Part shown: positions 17,682 to 26,215 of the stretch, in pieces
Layout of the letters: each line of letters opens with the position of its first letter
Numbering within the stretch: the first letter of the stretch is position 1
NCBI GenBank assembly: GCA_012719035.1
Contig: JAAYBD010000041.1
Location: 1 to 44,624 of the forward strand
Direction of reading: 5' to 3'
Source of the DNA: Clostridiales bacterium
GTDB taxonomy: Bacteria; Bacillota; Clostridia; Oscillospirales; Oscillospiraceae
DNA length: 44,624 nt
The notes under the pieces: generated by a model
Database searches by the model: none
What the model was told of the DNA's origin: nothing
What the model saw: only the letters and a program-made list of their open reading frames with translations
Position numbers and translations under genes: made by a program

Positions 17682-18274
17682 AAGCGCGAGAACCGCTCAA
17701 ACAGCTTAGCTGCCAAAATGCCCGCCGAAACGGAAAGCAGAGAGGACAGCCAGACTGCCGGGAGTATGTCAAAAGGGGCTGAGGCGCCAAGACTCGCTCT
17801 TAGAGATGCGACAGTCGTGGGAATAAGCTGTATGGACGCAGTGTTCATAACTACAAGCAGGCACAGCTCATTTGAAGCGGAACTAAGACCGGAAAGGCGA
17901 TTTAGTCTTACTGCCGCCCTGATGCCGGCAGGAGTTGCGGCATTGCCCAAGCCCAGCAGATTTGCGGACACGTTTGATGAGAGCGCATCCATTGCTTCCC
18001 TGTCCTTTGCCGCTGTTGGGAAGAGCCGTCCGAGGATTGGGCGCAGAAGCCGGGAAAGTTTTTCCGACAATCCTGAGCGCCGCATAAGCTCCATTACACC
18101 GGACCAGAGACATATCATTCCGCATAAGGAAAGACATAGGTCAACGGCATCCTTGGCACCTTCCGCAGCCGCTGCTGAAACTGCCGGAAGGCTCCCGTTT
18201 AAAGTTCCAAAGACAAGGGAAAAAATTACTATGAGCGAGATAATTAGACTAAATAGCATAATGTTCATCTCCAT
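17678..18274 (-). CDS. spmA: Spore maturation protein A
   Basis: Partner of SpmB. 198 residues beginning MEMNIMLFSLIISLIVIFSL, with family blocks MCLWSGVMELM-type helix, SNVSANLLGLGNAATPAGIRA and NTASIQLIPTTVASLRA. Multiple membrane segments, nucleoside-recognition (Gate) domain. Possible starts are ATG 18274 and the ATG two codons later. The 147-base gap to the divergent AbrB gene contains the latter's promoter; no sigma-E/G promoter is called with confidence. Confidence 0.92.
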   Translation of the reverse strand: MEMNIMLFSLIISLIVIFSLVFGTLNGSLPAVSAAAAEGAKDAVDLCLSLCGMICLWSGVMELMRRSGLSEKLSRLLRPILGRLFPTAAKDREAMDALSSNVSANLLGLGNAATPAGIRAAVRLNRLSGLSSASNELCLLVVMNTASIQLIPTTVASLRASLGASAPFDILPAVWLSSLLSVSAGILAAKLFERFSRL

Positions 18275-18335
18275 TTATTGAACTTGTGAAATTTAACAAA
18301 AATTGTGAATAACTAATAAAACTTCAAAATAATGT

Positions 18336-18363
18336 TTGACATCTATAGTCATAACGATATAAT
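18336..18363 (+). promoter_or_regulatory. Strong sigma-A promoter for the AbrB-family gene
   Basis: Perfect consensus boxes TTGACA (18336-18341) and TATAAT (18358-18363) with a 16-base spacer, 58 bases upstream of the start codon. Confidence 0.8.
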
Positions 18364-18421
18364 TGTAATTAGAAAGTTACAATTTGCGAAAACCAAAAAA
18401 CAAATAAGGGGAGGCACTATT

Positions 18422-18667
18422 ATGAAATCGACAGGAATTGTGAGAAAAGTAGATGAACTTGGCCGTATCGTTCTGCCCATCGAACTTCGCCGTACCCTCG
18501 ATATCGCAGAAAAGGACTCGTTGGAGATATATGTTGATGACGACTCCATTATTCTGCGAAAGTATCAGCCCGCCTGCATTTTCTGTGACAACGCCCGCGA
18601 CGTAATTGTTTACAAGGGGAAAAATGTCTGTAAGGATTGCATAAAGGCTCTCGAAGAAGTTAAGTGA
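18422..18667 (+). CDS. AbrB/SpoVT-family transition-state regulator
   Basis: 81-residue DNA-binding protein. The swapped-hairpin AbrB fold is clear in MKSTGIVRKVDELGRIVLPI, ELRRTLDIAEKDSLEIYVDD and DSIILRKYQPACIFCDN. The C-terminal part carries two Cys pairs (CIFC and CKDC), a feature of clostridial AbrB proteins that may bind metal. The frame opens at 18332, but GGGGAGG at 18409-18415 fixes ATG 18422. It is transcribed alone from a consensus promoter and closed by its own hairpin. Likely controls post-exponential or sporulation genes by family analogy. Confidence 0.88.
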   Translation: MKSTGIVRKVDELGRIVLPIELRRTLDIAEKDSLEIYVDDDSIILRKYQPACIFCDNARDVIVYKGKNVCKDCIKALEEVK

Positions 18668-18680
18668 GATGAAAAAAGGA

Positions 18681-18732
18681 ACAAATTCATAAAACCCACG
18701 CGGCAAAATGCCACGTGGGTTCTTGAATTTGT
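18681..18732 (+). terminator. Two-stem hairpin after the AbrB gene
   Basis: Inner stem ACCCACG-c-GGCA / TGCC-a-CGTGGGT (18694-18720) with an AAA loop, and an outer stem ACAAATTCA (18681-18689) / TGAATTTGT (18724-18732) separated by a small internal loop. Probable terminator, also shielding the convergent gene at 18778. T-run is weak. Confidence 0.75.
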
Positions 18733-18777
18733 TTCGGTAATTTGCTGATTTTAGGATCAGCAGCGGAATTATCCGTT

Positions 18778-19611
18778 CTATTCAGATATTTTTTCGGTGC
18801 TGATGTTGCTTACCTGAGCAAAGGAAAGAAGCATCATAAGCGCGGCAAAAGCAAGTGTAATGAGCTGCTCGCCGAGCGGATAAGAATCAGCAAGCGTAAT
18901 GATGCAGAGAAAAGCACCCAACTGGCAGAAGAATAATGAGAGAAGGGGCTTCGGACTATTGAACACAAAACCGGCTATATAATAGAAAGCTAAAATCGTT
19001 GACGAAACTGCGAGAAGCCTTGGAGCAAAATGCCATATTACAGGGTCGGAAGCGCTGAACTTATATGCTGCAATCAGCCAGTAGCAGAGAAACAGGATTA
19101 TGGCAGCTGATTGTATGGTTCCGCCTGTTTTTTTGTTCGGCTTGTTTGCGGAAATAACAAATGAAGATGCGCCTAACGCGCATATAAAGGAAAACAGACC
19201 GAGTACAAGGTCAAATACAGTACCGGAGGATCCAAGGGAACGTATGACCGTGAGAACTCCGCCCAAAGCCATGACAGCCCCGATAACCATCGCCGCAATC
19301 GAGTATAAAGACAAACCGCGGGAGAAGGCGTCCGGATATTTCAGAGGAAAACTGTATTTTTTAAAAGAGCGTATCCAAAGAACAAGAGATGCGATGTTAA
19401 GCAGAGAAAATATAACAAGAGTATAGCTCCACGGCGAATGAGCAGTGGCAAGTCCGGTTTCAGGTTCGATGATTTTAACAAGCTGCACCCAACGCAGAAA
19501 GGCCCCGAAAATGCCCATAATGCAGGTGAAGCCGCATAGTTGCAGTGATTTTTTTCGCATAATACCATTCCAGTCAAAATATAAATATAGTGACGCCAAT
19601 AATTTGTCCAC
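18778..19611 (-). CDS. Polytopic membrane protein of unknown function
   Basis: 277-residue hydrophobic protein with about eight predicted membrane helices, e.g. FTCIMGIFGAFLRWVQLVKI, YSIAAMVIGAVMALGGVLTV and LITLAFAALMMLLSFAQV. No transporter or enzyme motif is recognised. The listed start is GTG 19611; ATG 19560, seventeen codons in, is a plausible alternative, and neither has a strong ribosome binding site. Divergent from spoIID across a 54-base gap, which could mean shared sporulation-phase expression, but this is inference. Confidence 0.7.
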   Translation of the reverse strand: MDKLLASLYLYFDWNGIMRKKSLQLCGFTCIMGIFGAFLRWVQLVKIIEPETGLATAHSPWSYTLVIFSLLNIASLVLWIRSFKKYSFPLKYPDAFSRGLSLYSIAAMVIGAVMALGGVLTVIRSLGSSGTVFDLVLGLFSFICALGASSFVISANKPNKKTGGTIQSAAIILFLCYWLIAAYKFSASDPVIWHFAPRLLAVSSTILAFYYIAGFVFNSPKPLLSLFFCQLGAFLCIITLADSYPLGEQLITLAFAALMMLLSFAQVSNISTEKISE

Positions 19612-19665
19612 TCATTCTATACCCTTTTTATATTAGCGTCAACTACAAATCGAGGAGTGCGAAAA

Positions 19666-20685
19666 ATGAAACGTGTTATATGGGCCTCAATCCTGCTTGC
19701 GATGGCGGCAATTATTATGCCCTTGATGTTTTTAAGAGAAAATGTCAATGGTGAAGATCTTTTGGAAGAGCTCTCCCCGTCGGGACAGGCTGAAAGCAAT
19801 TCGCCGGAACCTTCTGAAACGAGCGCAAAGCAGCATTATGAAAGGATTCCGGACAAGGATATCAAGTTTTCAGTTTCTGAAAACGGCGAGGCAAGGGAAG
19901 TGACAATGGCTGATTATCTCCCATATGCATTGGCGGCGGAAATGCCCGCTAATTTTTCGGAGGAGGCGCTGAAGGCTCAGGCAGTGGCGGCGCGGACTTA
20001 TATACTCTATTGCACTCTGCATGAAAATCCAAAACATCCTCAGGCGGACATATGCACAGAGGCAGGATGCTGCCTTGCGTATGCAGATGAAAGCAAACTA
20101 AGGGGATCATGGGGAAAGAATTTTGACAGCAATATCGAAATCATTCGCAAAGCTGTAACGGAAACGGACGGACAGGTGATGGTATATGATGAGCTGCCGA
20201 TACTTGCATCCTTTCATTCATCGTCAGCAGGAAAAACTGAGTCGGGAAGCGAGCTTTGGGGCAATGTGCCTTATCTTGTAAGCGTCAACAGTCCCGAGAC
20301 TGAAAAGGATGTGCCTAATTTTGTAACTACAGTTGAGGTTTCGATCGACAACTTCCGCGAGACTGTTCTGAGCTATAAAACCGATGCGGTATTCTCTGAA
20401 AATGCAGCCGAATGGGTAAAGGATACGGAGCTTGACGAGAGCGGCAGAGTGAGAAGCATTATAATTGGAGGTGTAAAGCTCAGCGGCAGCGAAATGCGAA
20501 AGCTCTTTTCCCTTCGAAGTACAGCGTTTATGCTTGAATTTAAAGATAATATTTTCCTGTTCACCGTTACGGGATACGGGCACGGTTTGGGCATGAGCCA
20601 ATACGGAGCGAATGTAATGGCAAAAAACGGCTTTAATTATCAGGAAATTCTGGAGCATTATTATCCTCAGACCAAGCTCTGCTGA
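19666..20685 (+). CDS. spoIID: Stage II sporulation protein D (SpoIID)
   Basis: Membrane-anchored peptidoglycan lytic transglycosylase that drives forespore engulfment with SpoIIP and SpoIIM. An N-terminal anchor (VIWASILLAMAAIIMPLMFL) is followed by a short linker and the SpoIID domain: DYLPYALAAEMPANFSEEAL, KAQAVAARTYILY, the catalytic Glu in LAAEMP, SFHSSSAGKTESGSELWG and the C-terminal GYGHGLGMSQYGAN. 339 residues, normal. GAGGAG at 19652-19657 selects ATG 19666 over the in-frame GTG 19657. Confidence 0.95.
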   Translation: MKRVIWASILLAMAAIIMPLMFLRENVNGEDLLEELSPSGQAESNSPEPSETSAKQHYERIPDKDIKFSVSENGEAREVTMADYLPYALAAEMPANFSEEALKAQAVAARTYILYCTLHENPKHPQADICTEAGCCLAYADESKLRGSWGKNFDSNIEIIRKAVTETDGQVMVYDELPILASFHSSSAGKTESGSELWGNVPYLVSVNSPETEKDVPNFVTTVEVSIDNFRETVLSYKTDAVFSENAAEWVKDTELDESGRVRSIIIGGVKLSGSEMRKLFSLRSTAFMLEFKDNIFLFTVTGYGHGLGMSQYGANVMAKNGFNYQEILEHYYPQTKLC

Positions 20686-20715
20686 GCTTATACCAGCGAA
20701 TTTGATATATTTGAC

Positions 20716-20744
20716 TTGTGATTTTAGTAAATTTAGTATATAAT
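20716..20744 (+). promoter_or_regulatory. Probable sigma-A promoter for the malic enzyme gene
   Basis: TTGTGA (20716-20721) and a perfect TATAAT (20739-20744) with a 17-base spacer, 39 bases before the start codon. Confidence 0.65.
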
Positions 20745-20783
20745 CCGTATTGCTAAGGAAATAACACTGAGGAGCGGTTTGAT

Positions 20784-21956
20784 ATGGATTATATGGAGAT
20801 GTCACTGAAAAAGCACTACGAATGGGGAGGCAAAATAGACTATGCCGCAAAAATGCCCATAAAAAACAAAGAAGATTTAAGCATAGCCTATACTCCCGGC
20901 GTTGCAAGACCTTGTGAGGTGATCCGTGACGATCCGAACAAAAGTTTTGAGCTGACAAACCGCCGAAATCTTGTTGCCGTTATTACTGACGGGACTGCTG
21001 TTCTCGGACTGGGTGACATAGGCCCGGAGGCTGCAATGCCCGTTATGGAGGGCAAGTGCGTTCTGTTCAAAGCCCTTGGAGGCGTTGATGCTGTCCCGCT
21101 TTGCATCCGTACTAAAGACGTTGACGAATTTGTACACACGGTTTCGCTGCTTCTTGGCAGCTTCGGCGGGGTGAACCTTGAAGATATTTCGGCACCGCGC
21201 TGTTTTGAAATCGAACGCAGACTTAAAGAAATAAGCGATATTCCTATTTTTCATGACGATCAGCATGGTACTGCTGTTGTTACTCTTGCCGCAACGATCA
21301 ATGCCCTCAAAGTCGTGGGCAAGGATATTAGAAATGTCCGAGCTGTGACCTGCGGAGCCGGCGCAGCGGGAGTAGCCATTATAAAGCTTCTGCTGAAAAT
21401 GGGGCTTGGCGATGTCGTTATGTGCGATAGAAAGGGCGCGATTTACAAGGGGCGCGAGGATTTGAATGAATCCAAAGAGGAAATCGCGGAAATTACAAAC
21501 AAAATGGGCATAAAGGGAAGCCTTGCAGATGCCATGAAAGGCGCCGATATATTTATAGGTGTTTCTTCTCCGGGCACTGTTACGGAAGAGATGGTAAAAT
21601 CTATGGCGGCAAAACCGATACTCTTCCCGATGTCCAACCCTATTCCGGAGATTATGCCGGATCTTGCGGAAAGAGCCGGAGCCGCCGTTGTCGGAACCGG
21701 AAGAAGCGACTTTAAAAATCAGATCAATAACGTTATGGCCTTTCCGGGAATTTTCAGAGGTGCGCTTGACGTCCGCGCTTCGGAAATAAATGACGAGATG
21801 AAAATCGCCGCGTCTATCGCTTTGGCGGGGCTTGTCGGGGAAAACGAGCTTTCGGCAGATTTCATTCTTCCTGCCGCTTTCGATGAGCGAGTAGCTCCGA
21901 CTGTTTCTGCGGCTGTTGCTGAGGCGGCAAGAAAAAGCGGCGTCGCAAGAATTTAA
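20784..21956 (+). CDS. NAD(P)-dependent malic enzyme (malate dehydrogenase, oxaloacetate-decarboxylating)
   Basis: Oxidatively decarboxylates malate to pyruvate. The N-terminal catalytic domain shows SIAYTPGVARPCEVI with the catalytic Tyr, AVITDGTAVLGLGDIGPEAA, the lysine in VMEGKCVLFKALGGVDA, and the metal-binding EDISAPRCFEIE and IPIFHDDQHGTAVV. The Rossmann domain shows VTCGAGAAGVAIIKLL. The end PMSNPIPEIMPDLAE and GALDVRASEIN are conserved. 390 residues, the short bacterial class. GGAGCGG precedes ATG 20784. Stand-alone gene with promoter and terminator. Confidence 0.95.
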   Translation: MDYMEMSLKKHYEWGGKIDYAAKMPIKNKEDLSIAYTPGVARPCEVIRDDPNKSFELTNRRNLVAVITDGTAVLGLGDIGPEAAMPVMEGKCVLFKALGGVDAVPLCIRTKDVDEFVHTVSLLLGSFGGVNLEDISAPRCFEIERRLKEISDIPIFHDDQHGTAVVTLAATINALKVVGKDIRNVRAVTCGAGAAGVAIIKLLLKMGLGDVVMCDRKGAIYKGREDLNESKEEIAEITNKMGIKGSLADAMKGADIFIGVSSPGTVTEEMVKSMAAKPILFPMSNPIPEIMPDLAERAGAAVVGTGRSDFKNQINNVMAFPGIFRGALDVRASEINDEMKIAASIALAGLVGENELSADFILPAAFDERVAPTVSAAVAEAARKSGVARI

Positions 21957-21970
21957 AAATAAGAATATAA

Positions 21971-22010
21971 TAAGCGCGCGGCACATCGTTTTGCGATTGC
22001 CGCGCGCTTA
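21971..22010. terminator. Bidirectional terminator between malic enzyme and thioesterase
   Basis: TAAGCGCGCGGCA (21971-21983) pairs perfectly with TGCCGCGCGCTTA (21998-22010) around a 14-base loop. It separates two convergent genes. Confidence 0.9.
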
Positions 22011-22037
22011 TTTAGAACTATTTTAGAGGAAATAATA

Positions 22038-22499
22038 TCAGGTGTAAAATAGTGTGAAAGTAGCATGGGCTACGAGACGGTCCTGATCGTCATAGGCTCT
22101 GGATTCAACAATCGATATGTTCTTGCCGACCTTTACCGGTTCTGCCTTGGCAATGAGGTAAGAGCCTGTGGCAGGGCGGAGGAAATTGATGTTGCCTCCC
22201 TGCGTAACGAGGCGGCGGTCAATGAATGCGGCTGCATAGCCTGCTGCATCATCGCAGATGGCGAATATGATACCGCCGTGTGCCATGCCCTGAGAGTTCA
22301 TGGTTTCGGGTGTTAGCTCAACTTTGCAGGCGGCATAATTGTCGGCAAGCTCGATGAGCTTTATGCCGTTGTGATAATTGTAGTCGGGGACGGTATTCAT
22401 GTAATCTATCATCTGCGCATAGCGCTCTTCCTTTGTCATTCTCTGTCCCTCAAGCACTGCCTCGACATTAAATTCTTCTGGGTTATAAGCTTCTGGCAT
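22038..22499 (-). CDS. Hotdog-fold thioesterase (PaaI-like)
   Basis: 153-residue acyl-CoA thioesterase-like protein of the PaaI family. Family blocks are GIKLIELADNYAACKVEL, MNSQGMAHGGIIFAICDDAAG (the HGG motif with catalytic Asp downstream) and QGGNINFLRPA. Substrate unknown. The frame opens at 22565, but the GGAGG at about 22510-22514 on this strand fixes ATG 22499. Single gene downstream of clpC, separated from it by a terminator. Confidence 0.88.
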   Translation of the reverse strand: MPEAYNPEEFNVEAVLEGQRMTKEERYAQMIDYMNTVPDYNYHNGIKLIELADNYAACKVELTPETMNSQGMAHGGIIFAICDDAAGYAAAFIDRRLVTQGGNINFLRPATGSYLIAKAEPVKVGKNISIVESRAYDDQDRLVAHATFTLFYT

Positions 22500-22570
22500 T
22501 TTTCTGTCTACCTCCGATGTACTTTGTACGCATTTGTTCACACGGGTTTTCCGAGCGGGGTGCAACGCGT

Positions 22571-22611
22571 AAAAGATACCCCTATCCGAAAAATCGGATA
22601 GAGGTATTTTA
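22571..22611 (-). terminator. Terminator of the ctsR-mcsA-clpC operon
   Basis: ATACCCCTATCCGA (22576-22589) pairs with TCGGATAGAGGTAT (22594-22607) with one mismatch and a four-A loop, flanked by A and T runs. It lies 34 bases beyond the clpC stop on the - strand. Confidence 0.85.
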
Positions 22612-22644
22612 ACACGATTTATAAATAAATTAAAGGATTATTTG

Positions 22645-25107
22645 TTAATTTGCCTTACCTACGACAATTTTTCCCTCATCGACCGTAGCTTCCGCCTTAT
22701 CTCCGATCTTTAGACTGCCTTCAAGCAGTTTTTCCGCGACGCTGTCTTCAATTGTTGACTGAATAGTGCGACGAAGCGGACGCGCTCCGTAGATAGGATC
22801 AAAGCCGTCCTCAGAGAGCTTATCGAGCGCAGCGTCCGTCACCAAAAGGGAGATTCCCAAACCTTCAAGACGCTTTGATACGGTGTCTATCATATGTGAA
22901 GCAATTTTCTTTATATCTTCGCGGCTCAGCTGATGGAACACTATCGTCTCGTCGATACGGTTCAAAAATTCCGGACGGAATGTGTTCTTGAGATCTTTCA
23001 TGACGAGGGAACGAATTTCCTCTACATTCTTTATGCCATCGTCTTTAGAGTCGGAGCTTGAGAAGCCCAGAGTTTTCTGCTTATCTGTAATATTTCGCGC
23101 GCCTACGTTTGAGGTCATGACGATGATCGTGTTTTTGAAGTCTACTTTACGGCCCTGAGAATCGGTCAAGATACCGTCATCCATGATCTGAAGCATGATG
23201 TTGAAAACATCTTCATGCGCCTTTTCAATCTCATCGAACAGGATAACCGAATAGGGCTTTCTTCTGACCTTTTCGGTAAGCTGACCGCCCTCGTCATAGC
23301 CGACATATCCCGGGGGCGAGCCGATAAGCTTTGAAACGGTATGTTTTTCCATGTATTCGGACATGTCGACTCTTATCATGGCATTTTCATCGCCGAAGAC
23401 AGCCTCAGCCAGCGCCTTGCACAGCTCGGTTTTTCCAACGCCGGTCGGACCAAGGAACAGAAAGCTTCCTACGGGACGTTTCGGGTCTTTAAGACCGACA
23501 CGTCCGCGGCGGATGGCACGGGATACTGCGGAAACAGCTTCATTTTGTCCAATCACGCGCTTGTGCAGAATTTCCTCCATTTTGAGCAGTCTGTCGCTTT
23601 CGCTCTCCGTAAGACTTGTGACAGGAATACCCGTCCAGCCTGAGACAACCTCTGCAATGTCTTCTTCGGTAACGCATTTGTGGATACCAACACGCTTTTC
23701 ATCCCATTTTTTGCGGGCGGCGTCAAGCTCTTCGCGCTGCTGTTTTTCCCTGTCGCGTATTCTTGCCGCCTCTTCAAAGTCCTGAGCCTTTATTGCCGCT
23801 TCTTTTTCCGCGACAAGGGCGTCAATACGTTTTTCGATCGCCTTGAGGTCATCGGGAGCGGTCAATGTTTTCATACGCACCCGGGATGCCGCCTCATCCA
23901 TAAGGTCAATGGCCTTGTCGGGAAGATAGCGGTCATTTATATAGCGCCCCGACATCGTAACGGCGGCACGTATGGCTTCGTCTGTTATTTTCAGCTTGTG
24001 GTGTGCTTCGTATTTGTCGCGAAGCCCCAAAATTATTTCCACGCTTTCATCTTCGCTCGGTTCCTCTACCATAACAGGCTGGAATCTTCGCTCGAGAGCC
24101 GCATCCTTTTCAATGTGCTTTCTATATTCGTTCAGTGTGGTTGCGCCGATAACCTGTATCTCACCTCTGCCAAGGGCGGGTTTTATGATATTTGCGGCGT
24201 CTATAGCGCCTTCGGCGGCGCCTGCACCGATTATAGTGTGCAGCTCATCAATGAACAAGATAACGTCCCCGGCCTTCTGTGTCTCTTTGAGGGCCGCCTT
24301 GATGCGTTCCTCGAAATCGCCGCGGTATTTTGTGCCGGCAAGCATACCTGTAAGGTCAAGGGAAACGATGCGTTTTCCGCGCAGGTCCTCAGGGACATCC
24401 CCAGAGGTGATCATCTGTGCAAGTCCTTCGGCTATGGCTGTTTTGCCGACTCCCGGCTCACCAATAAGAACAGGATTGTTCTTGGTGCGGCGTGAAAGAA
24501 TTTGTATTACACGCTGTATTTCGCGGCTTCGCCCGATAACAGGGTCAAGCTGTCCGTCATGTGCTGCTACAGTCAAGTCTCGGCTGAACTGGTCTAAAGT
24601 TTTTGTATCGGTTTTTCTGCCTCCGCTGCGCGTCGTAATGGGCGGCTGCGGCATCTGCGGACGGTAATCCGAGCTTCTAAAAAGGTTTATAATGTCTGAG
24701 TATATTTTGTTTATGTCTACGCCTGTTGACACGATAAGCCTTGCGCCGGCGCACTCAGGCTCCCGGAGTATGCCCATAAGAAGATGCTCCGTACCGATAT
24801 AACTGTGACCCAAACGGTTTGCATCGACGATAGACAGCTCGATTACACGCTTTGAATCGGGAGTAAGTCCCTGCGCGGGCAGCCCCGGCGCTCCGCGGCC
24901 GACGAACTTTTCAAGAAGCTCTGATATCAGTGCCTCGTCAAGCCCGTTATCACGCAGGACTTTTGCGCCAAGCCCTTCGCCCTCGCTCGCTATTCCGAGG
25001 AGGATGTGCTCCGTCCCAACATAGCTGTGGCCCATTTTTTGCGCTGCTTCCTGTGCTTTTGAAAGAGCCATCTGTGCTCTTTCGGTAAATCTGTCCTGGT
25101 TTCGCAT
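22645..25107 (-). CDS. clpC: ATP-dependent Clp protease ATP-binding subunit ClpC
   Basis: AAA+ unfoldase that feeds ClpP. Order of parts: twin Clp-N repeats (ERAQMALSKAQEAAQKMGHS and GHSYIGTEHLLMGIL); AAA-1 with Walker A GEPGVGKTAIAEGLA and Walker B VILFIDELHTIIGAG; a middle region with a UvrB/UvrC-like helix (EAAIKAQDFEEAARIRDREK); AAA-2 with GPTGVGKTELCKALAE, sensor blocks and the ClpP-docking region. 820 residues, normal. Third gene of the operon after mcsA (34 bases). In Bacillus ClpC recognises phospho-arginine made by McsB, which is missing here. Confidence 0.97.
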   Translation of the reverse strand: MRNQDRFTERAQMALSKAQEAAQKMGHSYVGTEHILLGIASEGEGLGAKVLRDNGLDEALISELLEKFVGRGAPGLPAQGLTPDSKRVIELSIVDANRLGHSYIGTEHLLMGILREPECAGARLIVSTGVDINKIYSDIINLFRSSDYRPQMPQPPITTRSGGRKTDTKTLDQFSRDLTVAAHDGQLDPVIGRSREIQRVIQILSRRTKNNPVLIGEPGVGKTAIAEGLAQMITSGDVPEDLRGKRIVSLDLTGMLAGTKYRGDFEERIKAALKETQKAGDVILFIDELHTIIGAGAAEGAIDAANIIKPALGRGEIQVIGATTLNEYRKHIEKDAALERRFQPVMVEEPSEDESVEIILGLRDKYEAHHKLKITDEAIRAAVTMSGRYINDRYLPDKAIDLMDEAASRVRMKTLTAPDDLKAIEKRIDALVAEKEAAIKAQDFEEAARIRDREKQQREELDAARKKWDEKRVGIHKCVTEEDIAEVVSGWTGIPVTSLTESESDRLLKMEEILHKRVIGQNEAVSAVSRAIRRGRVGLKDPKRPVGSFLFLGPTGVGKTELCKALAEAVFGDENAMIRVDMSEYMEKHTVSKLIGSPPGYVGYDEGGQLTEKVRRKPYSVILFDEIEKAHEDVFNIMLQIMDDGILTDSQGRKVDFKNTIIVMTSNVGARNITDKQKTLGFSSSDSKDDGIKNVEEIRSLVMKDLKNTFRPEFLNRIDETIVFHQLSREDIKKIASHMIDTVSKRLEGLGISLLVTDAALDKLSEDGFDPIYGARPLRRTIQSTIEDSVAEKLLEGSLKIGDKAEATVDEGKIVVGKAN

Positions 25108-25141
25108 TCACATTCCTCCTCTGAATGGCTATATTTAGAAA

Positions 25142-25615
25142 TTATTTCTCAAGTTCGCGGATTTTATCCCGCAGTTCCGCAGCTTTTTCAAATTCCTCAG
25201 CCTTTATAGCTGACTTGAGCTGATGCTTCAGAGCGTGAAGCTCACGCTTTGAACGAATCTCCTCGCCTGCATCTTTAGGGATATTATCCCTGCATCCGCA
25301 TCCGCATTCTGTCGATTTCTCAGGGTCGCCTACGACGATTTTTACGCTGGGCAGGGCAAGGGAGGGAGCAAACAGACGCCTTCCGAAGAATCCATCGTTG
25401 AGGGTGCTGAAAGGTTCATTGAAGAAACCTCCCGTAAAGCTTCCGAAAGAGGGGCCCCAGAAGTTATCAAACATCGAACGGGGGCGGAAATCGAGCATCT
25501 CACCGAAACCCTCGGACTTTGCACATTCCGCGCAGAGGTGATATTCGGATTTTTCGCCGTTTATGTTGGACTGATAATGGAATACAGCTTCATTAGAGCA
25601 TTTTTCACACTTCAT
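25142..25615 (-). CDS. mcsA: McsA-like zinc-finger/UVR-domain protein
   Basis: 157-residue protein with an N-terminal zinc finger (CEKC...CAEC at residues 3-31) and a C-terminal UVR motif (ELHALKHQLKSAIKAEEFEK AAELRDK). McsA activates the arginine kinase McsB and dampens CtsR in Bacillus. Compared with Bacillus McsA the second CxxC...CxxC finger in the middle is absent; only CGCGC near residue 104 remains. GGAGG precedes ATG 25615. It lies between ctsR and clpC with no mcsB following, so its partner must differ or be elsewhere. Confidence 0.85.
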   Translation of the reverse strand: MKCEKCSNEAVFHYQSNINGEKSEYHLCAECAKSEGFGEMLDFRPRSMFDNFWGPSFGSFTGGFFNEPFSTLNDGFFGRRLFAPSLALPSVKIVVGDPEKSTECGCGCRDNIPKDAGEEIRSKRELHALKHQLKSAIKAEEFEKAAELRDKIRELEK

Positions 25616-25660
25616 AATAATAACCTCCGATTAATTGACTTTTAATGTGGTTTTCACTTT

Positions 25661-26116
25661 CTATTCTGCCAAGATTGCAACAAGCATTTGTTTAAAAATT
25701 GAGGCTCTGATTATGTCACGGTGTTCGGGGGACACTGGTTTTAGTGAATTATCTCCGATAGCCGTCATAATCAGCCCGGCGGTTTTCTCGTCAAGCGCAT
25801 CCGAACCAATCATATTTGAAACGAATGCCGCCGCGGTTCTAAGGTCAAGGCTGTCCCCAACAGAGTTTACGGTGTGCATAATTAGCCGCTGCGGACTTAC
25901 CTGCACACGTGTAATTCTGATATAGCCGCCGCCTCCGCGGCGGGACTCGACGATATAACCGTGTTCCGGAGAAAACCTTGTCGAAATTACATAGTTGATC
26001 TGACTGGGAACGCACCTGAATTTCTCGGCTAAATTGGAGCGCTGAAGCTCCGCGATTCCGCCCGCATCCTCAAGTACGTCCATAATAAAGCTCGCTATCA
26101 TATCACTTGTTCCCAT
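25661..26116 (-). CDS. ctsR: Class III stress-gene transcriptional repressor CtsR
   Basis: Represses clp genes by binding tandem heptads. 151 residues. The winged helix includes AELQRSNLAEKFRCVPSQIN and YVISTRFSPEHGYIVESRRG, with the glycine-rich wing GGGGYIRI that senses heat. The C-terminal half is the dimerisation domain. GGTGG precedes ATG 26116. First gene of ctsR-mcsA-clpC, with several predicted CtsR boxes immediately upstream, so autoregulation is expected. Confidence 0.95.
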   Translation of the reverse strand: MGTSDMIASFIMDVLEDAGGIAELQRSNLAEKFRCVPSQINYVISTRFSPEHGYIVESRRGGGGYIRITRVQVSPQRLIMHTVNSVGDSLDLRTAAAFVSNMIGSDALDEKTAGLIMTAIGDNSLKPVSPEHRDIIRASIFKQMLVAILAE

Positions 26117-26152
26117 TTTGCCACCTCGAAGTATATTTTATCTCGCCTTGAC

Positions 26153-26169
26153 TTTGACTATTCTTGACC
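26153..26169 (-). promoter_or_regulatory. CtsR operator, box A
   Basis: On the + strand TTTGACT-ATT-CTTGACC, i.e. on the gene strand GGTCAAG-AAT-AGTCAAA, close to the CtsR consensus of two GGTCAAA-type heptads with a three-base spacer. It lies between the ctsR start and a TATAAT-like -10 (near 26178-26183 on the - strand). Confidence 0.8.
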
Positions 26170-26184
26170 TTTTGATATTATAAT

Positions 26185-26201
26185 AGTCAGGTAAGGTCAA
26201 A
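26185..26201 (+). promoter_or_regulatory. CtsR operator, box B
   Basis: AGTCAGG-TAA-GGTCAAA: the second heptad is perfect, the first has two mismatches, spacer three bases. Orientation is opposite to boxes A and C. Confidence 0.6.
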
Positions 26202-26215
26202 AATGCAAATATTGG

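Noticed and set aside
17718-18281. 187-codon + strand frame over spmA
   Set aside because: The - strand encodes clear SpmA and SpmB with an ATGA overlap; the + strand product is low-quality and has no start signal.
20877-21986. 369-codon open frame antisense to malic enzyme
   Set aside because: Rich in Arg, Ser, His and Asn without any domain; the sense strand is an unmistakable malic enzyme with promoter, binding site and terminator.
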